Shown here piece after piece: positions 1 through 5,671 of a stretch of 5,671 bases of DNA (the stretch's first letter is position 1; every line of letters begins with the position of its first letter). Source of the DNA: Calditrichota bacterium (GTDB taxonomy: Bacteria; Calditrichota; Calditrichia; Calditrichales; Calditrichaceae); contig JAJRSN010000066.1 of NCBI GenBank assembly GCA_024278715.1, forward strand, positions 1 through 5,671, written 5' to 3'. The notes below the pieces were generated by a model. The model saw only the letters and a program-made list of their open reading frames with translations. It was not told where the DNA came from and searched no databases. Made by a program: the position numbers and the translations under genes.

Positions 1-1962
1 ATTTTAATGTCCGGCTTTAGCATGCAGCCGCGCAGAATTTTTAAATTTGATATTCGCAGTAAAAAAATCGTCGCAAAATCGCCTTTTGCCGGAGCCTATC
101 TGGGCAGTCCTTTTCTTTTTGATTTAAACAAAGATAAAATTCCGGAACTTATTTTAGGCGGAAGCTCGGCTCCGGATAATTACGATCAGCCGGTTCCTTT
201 CAGAGATAGCGCTTCATGGTTAATGGTCTTTAATCTTGATTTGAATTTCTTTTTTGAACCCATCGAATTTCCTTATTATCCGTCTTCGCTAATTACCCTT
301 GTCTGGAAGCATGAAGGGCAAAATTATCTTATTTCTTATCAAAAGCAAGCCGGTCCGCTGGATGTGCCGCCGACTCTTTCGCTTTACAATTTTAAAGGCG
401 AGCTTTTACGTCAACGAAAATTAGACCCCAAAATTTTATGGACCATCTTTTCTTTTCCGGAAAACACCGGAGAACATCTTTACCTGGCAAATAACAAGGG
501 AAAAATCTGTGAACTGGGAACGGATTTAAAACCCGTCAAAACTTACCGTTTGGAGCACTCCTTTTTAAACTGTTTTTTTGAATACGATTTTGATCGCGAT
601 ATGGAGAACGAATATTTCGGCTCAGGAACCGAGGGTTATTTGATCGTCGAGCGCGATTTTCGTTCTAGCTATCTGCTTCGCGATTATCTGCCCTCTTCGT
701 CGGATTTTTTCTCGATTAACAAACGGGGGCACTCCGGAGCTCAGATAATTATTCAAAGCGCATCCACGCTCAACGCCTTTCAATATTCGTTCAACACATG
801 GTATTCGTTTCGCTATTTTATTTGGTCTTTTACAGCCGTCCTGGTCTATTTAATTTTACTGGCGTTATTTTTCCGGCTGCATCACCGCTTTTCTCAAAGG
901 CAGATTCATCGCCAACTGTTTCAATTTTCGCCCTTGGGTTTGTTAGTGCTCGACGTCGAAGGAAAAATTCGTTTCTTAAACGGGAACTTTGAGCAAGCTT
1001 TAAAGCTCACGCGTCATATCCGCGAAAAGGAATATTTCGAAGAAGCCCTGGAAGAACGTCCCGAAATCATCCGCTTTATTTCCGAATTAGTCAAAAGCCT
1101 TAAACTTACAGAAAAGGAAATTAATCTAAAACTTGCCGGGGGTATAAAGCGTTTTCTTGTGAAAGGAATGGTCATAAAGGGTCTGTTTCAGGCTCCCGCC
1201 GGCTTTATGATCGAAATAATTCCTTACGATAACAAAATCACCGATAACCGTTTGCAAATATGGACAAAAACCGTACAAAAGATGGCGCATGATATTAAAA
1301 CTCCGCTTTCCACCATTCAACTAAGCTTCCAGACTCTAAAACTTAAACTACAGGAGCTGCTTCCGGAATCGAGCAAAACCATAGAAAATGACATTGTTTT
1401 AATCGACCGGGAGCTCAACCGCGTTAGGGAAATGACAAAGCACTTTTTACGTTTTACAAATCTTGAAAAACCGAAAATCAAAGCTGTTTCTATTGAACAA
1501 CTTATTAACAGCTCAATTAAAAAATTTGAACGCTATTTAAACAGTCAACTAAAGATTAATATTGAACTCGATCCTTCAATTAGAATTATTTACGCGGATC
1601 CTGTTTTGATGGAGATGGTTTTTCAGATTCTGATCGAAAATTCAATAGACGCTATGGAGGGCAAAGGCATAATTTTGATTGAAACGAATCTGATAGAAAA
1701 TCCCGAAGAAAATTTTCAGAAATATATTGAGATCGAAGTTGCCGACAACGGACCCGGGGTTGAAGAGGAAAACATAGAAAAAGTTTTTCAGCCGTTTTTT
1801 ACCACAAAATCCGACGGAACGGGAATGGGATTGACTTTGGCTCGGAAAATCATCGAAGATCATGGGGTGGAAATTTCACTTTCATCACGCAAAGGATTTG
1901 CAACGGTAATCAGAATTTTACTTCCTCTAAAGCAGGAGCCGGTACATGATGGTGAAGTCTAA
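1..1962 (+). CDS. Membrane sensor histidine kinase with FG-GAP-like propeller sensor and PAS domain, 5' partial
   Basis: The frame is open to the window edge and the visible product begins inside a repeat-like domain, so the real start lies upstream; the ATG at 7 is only the first internal Met. Residues below count from it. Two calcium-loop-like motifs of FG-GAP/VCBS type (DxNxDxxxE at 39-47, DxDxDxxxE at 194-202) mark a probable extracytoplasmic beta-propeller of about 260 residues. A hydrophobic helix at about 270-290 ends in a basic stretch (RLHHR). A PAS-like domain follows (about 300-408), then HisKA with H428 in AHDIKTP as the phospho-accepting His, and HATPase_c: N box N545 (ENSIDAME), G1 DNGPGV at 580-585, F box FQPFF at 594-598, G2 GTGMGL at 604-609. 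All catalytic boxes are intact, so the kinase should be active. The layout resembles NtrB/AtoS-type kinases. The gene overlaps the next by 17 bases, and that regulator is the evident partner. The ligand is unknown. Confidence 0.93.
   Translation: MLMSGFSMQPRRIFKFDIRSKKIVAKSPFAGAYLGSPFLFDLNKDKIPELILGGSSAPDNYDQPVPFRDSASWLMVFNLDLNFFFEPIEFPYYPSSLITLVWKHEGQNYLISYQKQAGPLDVPPTLSLYNFKGELLRQRKLDPKILWTIFSFPENTGEHLYLANNKGKICELGTDLKPVKTYRLEHSFLNCFFEYDFDRDMENEYFGSGTEGYLIVERDFRSSYLLRDYLPSSSDFFSINKRGHSGAQIIIQSASTLNAFQYSFNTWYSFRYFIWSFTAVLVYLILLALFFRLHHRFSQRQIHRQLFQFSPLGLLVLDVEGKIRFLNGNFEQALKLTRHIREKEYFEEALEERPEIIRFISELVKSLKLTEKEINLKLAGGIKRFLVKGMVIKGLFQAPAGFMIEIIPYDNKITDNRLQIWTKTVQKMAHDIKTPLSTIQLSFQTLKLKLQELLPESSKTIENDIVLIDRELNRVREMTKHFLRFTNLEKPKIKAVSIEQLINSSIKKFERYLNSQLKINIELDPSIRIIYADPVLMEMVFQILIENSIDAMEGKGIILIETNLIENPEENFQKYIEIEVADNGPGVEEENIEKVFQPFFTTKSDGTGMGLTLARKIIEDHGVEISLSSRKGFATVIRILLPLKQEPVHDGEV
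1934..1938 (+). promoter_or_regulatory. Ribosome binding site of the response regulator, inside the kinase gene
   Basis: AGGAG lies 7 bases before the ATG at 1946 and 10 bases before a second in-frame ATG at 1949. The 7-base spacing favours 1946. The site is inside the last codons of the kinase, which implies coupled translation of the pair. Confidence 0.75.
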
Positions 1963-3310
1963 AATTTTAGCGGTGGACGACGATCCCAATTTTTTACAAT
2001 CGCTTGCCAATTTTCTTGAATTAAAAAATTATCAGGTTCAAACCGTCGCCAATCCTTATCAGGCAATAGAATCATTTAAAAAGCAGGAATTTGATTGCGT
2101 TCTGCTTGACTTAAAAATGCCGGGCATGAGCGGCTTTAAAATAATGCAAAAAATACTAACCATGCACCCCGATTTTCCTATTATTCTGATTTCGGGGCAG
2201 GGTACGATTCCGACTGCCATCAGGGCTATAAAAGAGGGAGCTTATGATTTTGTGGAAAAACCCATAGACGGGGAGCGCTTATTAATTACCATAAAAAACG
2301 CGCTGGAAAAGCGCAATTTGCAGAAAGAAAGATCCACTCTGTTGGCGCAAATCGGCGAAGCTTACTCGCTTGTCGGCGTAAGCAAAGCCCTGCGGCAGGT
2401 TATTGATAAAATAGAAGTCGTCGCTTCTAACGACGCCAAAGTGTTAATAACAGGAGAAAGCGGAACCGGCAAGGAACTTGTAGCGCGAGCCATTCATAAC
2501 CAAAGCCGCAGGTCTTCGGGACCGTTTGTCAAAGTAAATTGCGCCGCCATTCCGAACGCTCTTTTGGAGAGCGAACTTTTCGGTTATAAAAAGGGGGCTT
2601 TTACCGGAGCAAGTCAGAATCATAAAGGCAAATTTTTAGTAGCCGACGGAGGCACTCTTTTTTTGGATGAAATCGGCGACATGACATTACCGCTTCAGGC
2701 AAAACTGCTGCGCGTATTGCAGGACAACGAGGTGGAAGTGATCGGAGAAGAAAAACCCATAAAAATCGATGTGCGCGTTATTACCGCAACAAACAAGAAT
2801 CTTCATCGGTTGATACGGGAAGGCAAATTCCGAGAAGATTTGTTCTATCGTTTAAATGTTATTCAGATTTCAATTCCGCCCTTACGGGAACGCGCGGAAG
2901 ATATTCCGGTGTTAGCCCGCTATTTTCTGAAGCAGTACGCGCAGATTTACAATAAACAAATTATTGATTTCAAACCAGACGCATTAACAATACTCTCGCG
3001 CCATTCCTGGCCCGGAAATGTAAGAGAATTGCGAAATGTGGTTGAGAAATTAGCCATTTTGACAAAAAACCAAAAAATTACCGCAGAAGAAGCACGGGAA
3101 GCGATTGGCGAAAAAACAAACGAAAAACCAATATACCTGAATTTTCGCGGCAGTTTACAGGAGGCTCGGGAATTATTCGAAAAACAATATATTCTCGAAA
3201 CATTGCAACGGAATAACTGGAAAATAATAAAATCAGCCGAGGCTTTGGGTCTGAATCGTTCGGCTCTGTTTAAAAAGATGAAAAAATTAGGCATTGTAAA
3301 GAAAAAATAG
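1946..3310 (+). CDS. Sigma-54-dependent NtrC-family response regulator (receiver, AAA+, Fis-type HTH)
   Basis: At 454 residues this is full length for the NtrC/AtoC/ZraR group. The receiver domain (about 5-122) has the acidic pocket D11-D13, phospho-acceptor D55 in LLDLKMPG, S83 and K105-P106. The AAA+ domain (about 143-375) has Walker A GESGTGKE at 170-177, the sigma-54 contact loop GAFTGA at 217-222, Walker B GGTLFLDEIG at 235-244, arginine-finger region REDLFYRL at 296-303 and sensor II in SWPGNVREL at 354-362. A Fis-type helix-turn-helix occupies about 404-450 (AEALGLNRSALFKKMK). Every landmark is intact, so it should remodel sigma-54 polymerase once phosphorylated by the upstream kinase. 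The start codon overlaps the kinase end; ATG 1949 is a possible alternative. The target promoters cannot be told from this window. No specific gene name is justified, because the family is large. Confidence 0.96.
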   Translation: MMVKSKILAVDDDPNFLQSLANFLELKNYQVQTVANPYQAIESFKKQEFDCVLLDLKMPGMSGFKIMQKILTMHPDFPIILISGQGTIPTAIRAIKEGAYDFVEKPIDGERLLITIKNALEKRNLQKERSTLLAQIGEAYSLVGVSKALRQVIDKIEVVASNDAKVLITGESGTGKELVARAIHNQSRRSSGPFVKVNCAAIPNALLESELFGYKKGAFTGASQNHKGKFLVADGGTLFLDEIGDMTLPLQAKLLRVLQDNEVEVIGEEKPIKIDVRVITATNKNLHRLIREGKFREDLFYRLNVIQISIPPLRERAEDIPVLARYFLKQYAQIYNKQIIDFKPDALTILSRHSWPGNVRELRNVVEKLAILTKNQKITAEEAREAIGEKTNEKPIYLNFRGSLQEARELFEKQYILETLQRNNWKIIKSAEALGLNRSALFKKMKKLGIVKKK

Positions 3311-3320
3311 TATCCGGGAA

Positions 3321-3524
3321 TTACACCCGTCGCTCATTTACCAATCGTGCAAAGTGCTCAAAAGAACGATCGTACGTGCGTTCGGCATCGTCCGGAAAAA
3401 AGCAGGCAGGCAACTCGCGAAAACGCAGATGGTAATTTAAACAATCACAACAAATACCCTTACGTGAACATGGTTCGTAACTACAGTTGCAACGCCCCAT
3501 ATTGCTATCTTGTCTGCATTCCAT
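3321..3524 (-). CDS. Small cysteine-rich DUF6485-type protein
   Basis: The 67-residue product matches the pattern I know from DUF6485 proteins (often labelled 'cytosolic protein'): an N-terminal cysteine cluster, then RELPACFFP and AERTYDRSFEHF. It has eight cysteines (3, 12, 14, 19, 25, 26, 28, 41) plus H32. The CxC, CC and CxxC spacings (CNC, EPCSRKGICCDC) look like a zinc or other metal site. There is no signal peptide or membrane helix, so it is probably cytoplasmic. Start ATG is at 3524-3522, with an AAGGA ribosome site 7 bases upstream and a sigma-70-like promoter beyond it, so it is probably its own transcription unit. It is convergent with the response regulator, with only 10 bases between the stops. 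The biochemical function is not established. The family call is from memory of the motif pattern. That this is a real gene is supported by its cysteine arrangement and expression signals. Confidence 0.85.
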   Translation of the reverse strand: MECRQDSNMGRCNCSYEPCSRKGICCDCLNYHLRFRELPACFFPDDAERTYDRSFEHFARLVNERRV

Positions 3525-3530
3525 TTCAAT

Positions 3531-3536
3531 ATCCTT
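3531..3536 (-). promoter_or_regulatory. Ribosome binding site of the DUF6485-type gene
   Basis: On the minus strand the sequence reads AAGGAT, with 7 bases between AAGGA and the ATG at 3524-3522. It fixes the start of this small gene. Confidence 0.75.
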
Positions 3537-3565
3537 GTCTGTTTATACTTCCGAAATGAATAGCA

Positions 3566-3594
3566 AATATAATTTTCAGAACAACTGATGGCAA
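3566..3594 (-). promoter_or_regulatory. Probable sigma-70-type promoter of the DUF6485-type gene
   Basis: Reading the minus strand, TTGCCA (3594-3589) and TATATT (3571-3566) are separated by exactly 17 bases. Each hexamer is one mismatch from the classical TTGACA/TATAAT. Transcription would start near 3559, giving a leader of about 35 bases that contains the AAGGAT ribosome site. The match is by eye; no expression data support it. Confidence 0.6.
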
Positions 3595-3652
3595 GGCGTT
3601 TTACGGCGAAAATTCAATAAACGCGTGTATCAGAATTTCATTTAAAAAATCG

Positions 3653-3666
3653 GTTCCAAGTTCCAA
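3653..3666. repeat. Tandem heptamer GTTCCAA x2
   Basis: GTTCCAA occurs twice head to tail and is followed by ATTCC, so the minus strand reads as a run of TTGGAA-like units. It may be part of a dispersed non-coding repeat, but two copies alone prove little. Confidence 0.45.
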
Positions 3667-3721
3667 ATTCCTGATGGAAACAGCATTAATAAAAAATTTA
3701 AAACATCCCGGGCTGAGTTTT

Positions 3722-3805
3722 ATTTTCGTACTTGGCGACTTCTTCGCGAACTTTGCGGAGATATTTTAACGCAAAGCACGCAAAGGATCCGCAGAGAGCG
3801 CAAAG
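3722..3805. repeat. Imperfect palindromic repeat built from CGCAAAG units
   Basis: Four direct units start at 3770, 3779, 3790 and 3799 (CGCAAAG, CGCAAAG, CGCAGAG, CGCAAAG), with spacings 9, 11, 9. Inverted units on the left start at 3751 (CTTTGCG), 3742 (CTTCGCG) and 3731 (CTTGGCG), with a decayed one at 3722. Their spacings of 9, 11, 9 mirror the right side around a centre at 3763.5. Pairing 3731-3757 against 3770-3796 gives 19 Watson-Crick and 2 G-T pairs out of 27, closed by a 12-base loop and a perfect 7-bp inner stem. Arrays of GCAAAG units are familiar from intergenic DNA of many bacteria; their role is not settled. On the plus strand the hairpin is followed by a T-rich run (3807-3817), so it could also stop plus-strand transcripts. 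Confidence 0.8.
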
Positions 3806-3844
3806 GTTTTTTCTTTTAAATTTTTTGTAACGCAATAAAAAAAC

Positions 3845-3889
3845 TTAAAACCAAAAGCTCAAAGAAAAACGATGGGAATTTCCCCGACT
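3845..3889 (-). pseudogene. Relic of the 3' end of a PorV-like barrel gene
   Basis: Read on the minus strand, this stretch encodes GNSHRFSLSFWF followed by a TAA stop. The intact neighbour at 4038-4952 ends GNSHRFSLSWWF followed by TAG, so 11 of 12 residues agree and the stop sits in the same place. Several codons differ silently (TTG/CTT for Leu, TCT/TCG for Ser, CGT/CGA for Arg, GGA/GGG for Gly), the pattern expected of an old coding duplicate rather than a recent copy. The next residues upstream (R, S against L, N) already diverge. Beyond them the frame stays open to a stop at 3961-3959 but shows no barrel-like sequence. I infer a third tandem paralogue that was almost wholly deleted. Chance similarity or conversion from the neighbour cannot be excluded by eye. 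Confidence 0.65.
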
Positions 3890-3930
3890 TTGACAGTGAA
3901 AAACAACTAATTTATTAAAAAACAATAATT

Positions 3931-3945
3931 CAAATTTTAAATTTG
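3931..3945. repeat. Short AT-rich palindrome
   Basis: CAAATTT and AAATTTG arms flank a single T. On the minus strand it is followed after 8 bases by a run of six T (3922-3917), so it could act as a weak terminator about 100 bases past the barrel operon. The stem is almost entirely A-T and may be chance in AT-rich DNA. Confidence 0.3.
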
Positions 3946-4037
3946 GTAAAATTTGTCCCTACATTTTTTTGAAGAACAGATTCTTTTAATTAATATTTGT
4001 GTCCGCTATAAGAAGGTCTATAATTGTCATTCAGCCG

Positions 4038-4952
4038 CTAAAACCACCAGCTAAGCGAAAATCGATGGGAATTCCCCAAATTGTAGGGATAGGGAGAAAA
4101 GGCATAGTTCAACTGATATTGCCTGTAGTTTAAACCAAATCCCAGGCTGAAGCGAACATTGTCCCAATCATAGATCAAACCGGAGCGTAAGGTGAATGTT
4201 TGAATGACCGGCACTTCTAATCCGGCATTTAAATTTGTGACTTCTTCTGAAATCAGGTACACAAAATCAAATGTTGCACTTACCGGAAGACTGGTCAGGC
4301 TAAGATTCCATGGTGTTTGATAATAAATGCCGGATCGCAAGATAAGCGGTAAACGAGTGGATTCTTCATTGAGTTTGCGCATTTTACCGGCATTCTGCAA
4401 AACGAGTCCCCAATCTAATTTGGAAGTCAAAAATCCTTTTTTCAATACGCCAAAATCGACAGCCCAACCCGTTGCATCCTGCAGATAGTATTTTTCATAA
4501 AGATATTTAGCCGTCAGCCCAAAGGTCCAACCTCCCCTTATTTGACGGGCGTAGCTCAAGCCAGCCGCCAGATTAATGGCTTCGGTTGTTCCGGCTGGTT
4601 GTTCGGAGGGTTTATTACCGCGAATTTCAATACCCGGAATGTTCATCAAATTAAGGGAAAGAGCAAGATTGTGTTTACCTTTAAAAAGTTGAAAAGCGGC
4701 AAACTCCTGGGCAATATCAGCCAGATACGCATTGTGCATAAAAACCAGGCTTCTGGACCGGGACAGAGCCAGTAAAGCCGGATTCCAGTAAACGGCTGCG
4801 GCATCGCTCGTCAGGGCGGTAGCCGCTTCGCCCATTGCCGCCGATCTGGCGTCAACCGGAAGTTTCAAAAAAGCCATACCCGCTTCGTCGCCGGCAAAAC
4901 TCATTGAGCTTAAAATTATCGTAAGAAGAAAGATCAAAATGCTTCGGTACAT
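4038..4952 (-). CDS. PorV/PorQ-family outer-membrane beta-barrel protein
   Basis: The 304-residue product has a signal peptide (about 1-20: basic start, hydrophobic core, cleavage probably after SMSFA). It then carries the family's N-terminal hallmark, DARSAAMGEAATAL followed by AAVYWNPALLAL (34-63). The rest alternates aromatic and polar segments typical of beta strands (for example RFSLGFGLNYRQYQLNYAF at 267-285) and ends in SLSWWF with the terminal Phe usual for outer-membrane barrels. PorV/PorQ proteins belong to the FadL-like fold; PorV itself is a type IX secretion shuttle, but many relatives have no known role, so secretion is not claimed. I start at ATG 4952-4950, because AGGAG is 6 bases away; the TTG one codon upstream would leave only 3. 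It lies 9 bases after another family member, in one likely operon. A relic of a similar C-terminus lies downstream. Confidence 0.9.
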   Translation of the reverse strand: MYRSILIFLLTIILSSMSFAGDEAGMAFLKLPVDARSAAMGEAATALTSDAAAVYWNPALLALSRSRSLVFMHNAYLADIAQEFAAFQLFKGKHNLALSLNLMNIPGIEIRGNKPSEQPAGTTEAINLAAGLSYARQIRGGWTFGLTAKYLYEKYYLQDATGWAVDFGVLKKGFLTSKLDWGLVLQNAGKMRKLNEESTRLPLILRSGIYYQTPWNLSLTSLPVSATFDFVYLISEEVTNLNAGLEVPVIQTFTLRSGLIYDWDNVRFSLGFGLNYRQYQLNYAFSPYPYNLGNSHRFSLSWWF

Positions 4953-4958
4953 CAACAG

Positions 4959-4963
4959 CTCCT
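4959..4963 (-). promoter_or_regulatory. Ribosome binding site overlapping the upstream stop codon
   Basis: On the minus strand AGGAG (4963-4959) shares bases with the TAG stop (4964-4962) of the upstream barrel gene and sits 6 bases before ATG 4952. It rules out the TTG at 4955 as a start and suggests translational coupling of the two barrel genes. Confidence 0.75.
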
Positions 4964-5671
4964 AATTCAAATAAAACTGCCATGAAAAAACATGACTGGC
5001 ACCTTCGTCCACCACGGAAGGCAAAAACGCGTAATCAAGGGTGGAGAAAAATTTCCACAGGGTAAAGCCCATTCCCGCGCCAAATGTCAATTTATCGCGG
5101 TTATAGCCAAGACGCAAGGCGAGAATATTGTGATAGGTCGCCTCCAGACCAAAATGGTGACTTTGGTCGTACTTTGTACCCTGGAAGGCATAATTCACGC
5201 GCAGCCAGCGTACCGGCGTCAGATAAGTTGCGCCTATGCTCCATATTTTCGGGAAGTTAAAAACCGTGGTTCCGCCAAATTGAAACAGTTTATCGGTGTT
5301 AGCGGTCAGTTTAGATCCCACATCGCGCAAGCTGGCTGCCAGGGTAATATTTTCGCTGTACACAAAAGCGGCGCCAAAATCCCATCCCCAGCCGCTGGCA
5401 TTGTAATTGTCTTCGCCAAATCCCATATCTTCACGGATGTGTTTAATGGTAAGACCCATGGCAAATTTACCGGCAAATATGCGGGCAAAATTAAAATAGA
5501 TGGCATTAAGATTATGATCGATATTGCCCGTTTGTTCGCCGATCATATTATATCCCTGAATATCGCCAACGCCGCTGTGAATCCAGCCCAGACTAAATCC
5601 GGCGCCCGGCGGCACTTTGGTCGAAAAACCGATGAAATCAAATTTACGATCCAAAGACATAAAACTGTGCG
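4962..5671 (-). CDS. PorV/PorQ-family (UPF0164-like) barrel protein, 5' partial
   Basis: The reading frame continues to the right edge of the window: codons before the Met at 5660 read His-Ser-Phe. The signal peptide and the YWNPA-type hallmark of the family would therefore lie outside, and this Met is internal. About 235 residues are seen. The beginning (HSFMSLDRKFDFIGFS, then LGWIHSGVGDIQGYN) fits the part that follows the N-terminal motif in PorV-like proteins. The remainder is barrel-like: ASGWGWDFGAAFVY, SIGATYLTPVRWLRVNYAF and STLDYAF. The C-terminus, ASHVFSWQFYLN, lines up with NSHRFSLSWWF of the next gene, though it ends in Asn rather than Phe. It is upstream in the same probable operon, with a 9-base gap to the next start. 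The two proteins are clearly diverged paralogues. The substrate or partner is unknown. Confidence 0.85.
   Translation of the reverse strand, partial: HSFMSLDRKFDFIGFSTKVPPGAGFSLGWIHSGVGDIQGYNMIGEQTGNIDHNLNAIYFNFARIFAGKFAMGLTIKHIREDMGFGEDNYNASGWGWDFGAAFVYSENITLAASLRDVGSKLTANTDKLFQFGGTTVFNFPKIWSIGATYLTPVRWLRVNYAFQGTKYDQSHHFGLEATYHNILALRLGYNRDKLTFGAGMGFTLWKFFSTLDYAFLPSVVDEGASHVFSWQFYLN

Larger units (their letters stand above)
3595..4037. other. Non-coding region between the DUF6485-type gene and the PorV-like operon
   Basis: No intact gene is supported in these 443 bases. The region is AT-rich, most strongly around 3810-4000. It holds a tandem heptamer (3653-3666), a long GCAAAG palindrome (3722-3805), a 3'-end relic of a PorV-like gene (3845-3889) and a short AT palindrome (3931-3945). 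No strong promoter was recognised in it. The minus-strand barrel genes end at its right edge without an obvious GC-rich hairpin plus T-tract terminator directly after the stop. Confidence 0.7.

Noticed and set aside
7..9. ATG at 7 as the true start of the kinase
   Set aside because: The frame is open to the window edge, only 6 bases precede it, and the product would begin inside a propeller-like repeat.
3315..3329. CGGG/CCCG hairpin as a terminator of the regulator
   Set aside because: The stem is only 4 bp with a 7-base loop and no T-run on either strand.
3347..3559. A 70-codon plus-strand open frame
   Set aside because: It lies opposite the DUF6485-type gene, its product looks like no family, and it has no good ribosome site; it is a shadow of the minus-strand gene.
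3589..3604. TGGCAAGGCG as a sigma-54 promoter on the plus strand
   Set aside because: Ten bases after the GG the sequence is TA instead of GC, and no gene follows on that strand; the same bases fit the minus-strand -35 box better.
3731..3805. CRISPR array
   Set aside because: The units are 7 bases at 9-11 base spacing and lie in both orientations, with no spacers of CRISPR length.
4953..4955. TTG as the start of the complete PorV-like gene
   Set aside because: It sits only 3 bases from AGGAG, while the adjacent ATG at 4952-4950 has a 6-base spacing and gives a normal signal peptide.
5306..5506. A second minus-strand frame inside the partial barrel gene
   Set aside because: It is an alternative frame of a well-supported barrel coding region and has no recognisable product.

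Overview
The window is a moderately AT-rich bacterial segment with two gene blocks running towards each other. The plus-strand block is a sensor histidine kinase, cut at its 5' end by the window edge, overlapping a full-length sigma-54-dependent (NtrC-type) response regulator. The minus-strand block is a tandem pair of PorV/PorQ-like outer-membrane beta-barrel proteins, the upstream one also cut by the window edge. Between them sits a small cysteine-rich minus-strand gene of the DUF6485 type, followed by about 0.45 kb of non-coding DNA. PorV/PorQ-family barrels, an FG-GAP-like propeller sensor and NtrC-type regulation point to the Bacteroidota/Ignavibacteria/Calditrichota (FCB) side of the bacteria. 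Calditrichota is a reasonable guess, but nothing here proves it.

Layout: 1-1962 (+) membrane histidine kinase with an extracytoplasmic beta-propeller-like sensor, one visible membrane helix, a PAS-like domain, HisKA and HATPase; 1946-3310 (+) sigma-54 activator; 3321-3524 (-) small 8-Cys protein with its own ribosome site and a good sigma-70-type promoter at 3566-3594; 3595-4037 non-coding but structured, holding a long imperfect palindrome of GCAAAG units (3722-3805), a 3'-end relic of a PorV-like gene (3845-3889) and a short AT-rich palindrome; 4038-4952 (-) complete PorV-like barrel; 4962-5671 (-) 5'-truncated PorV-like barrel.

How the genes work together: the kinase and regulator almost certainly form one phosphorelay that switches on sigma-54 promoters. 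No convincing -24/-12 site is visible here, so its targets lie elsewhere. The two barrel genes are 9 bases apart, with the second ribosome site overlapping the first stop codon, so they are probably co-translated. The relic downstream suggests that the barrel cluster once held a third member.

No clearly new multi-gene system is visible. The points most worth a second look are the symmetric GCAAAG palindrome, the PorV gene relic and the propeller-sensor kinase.
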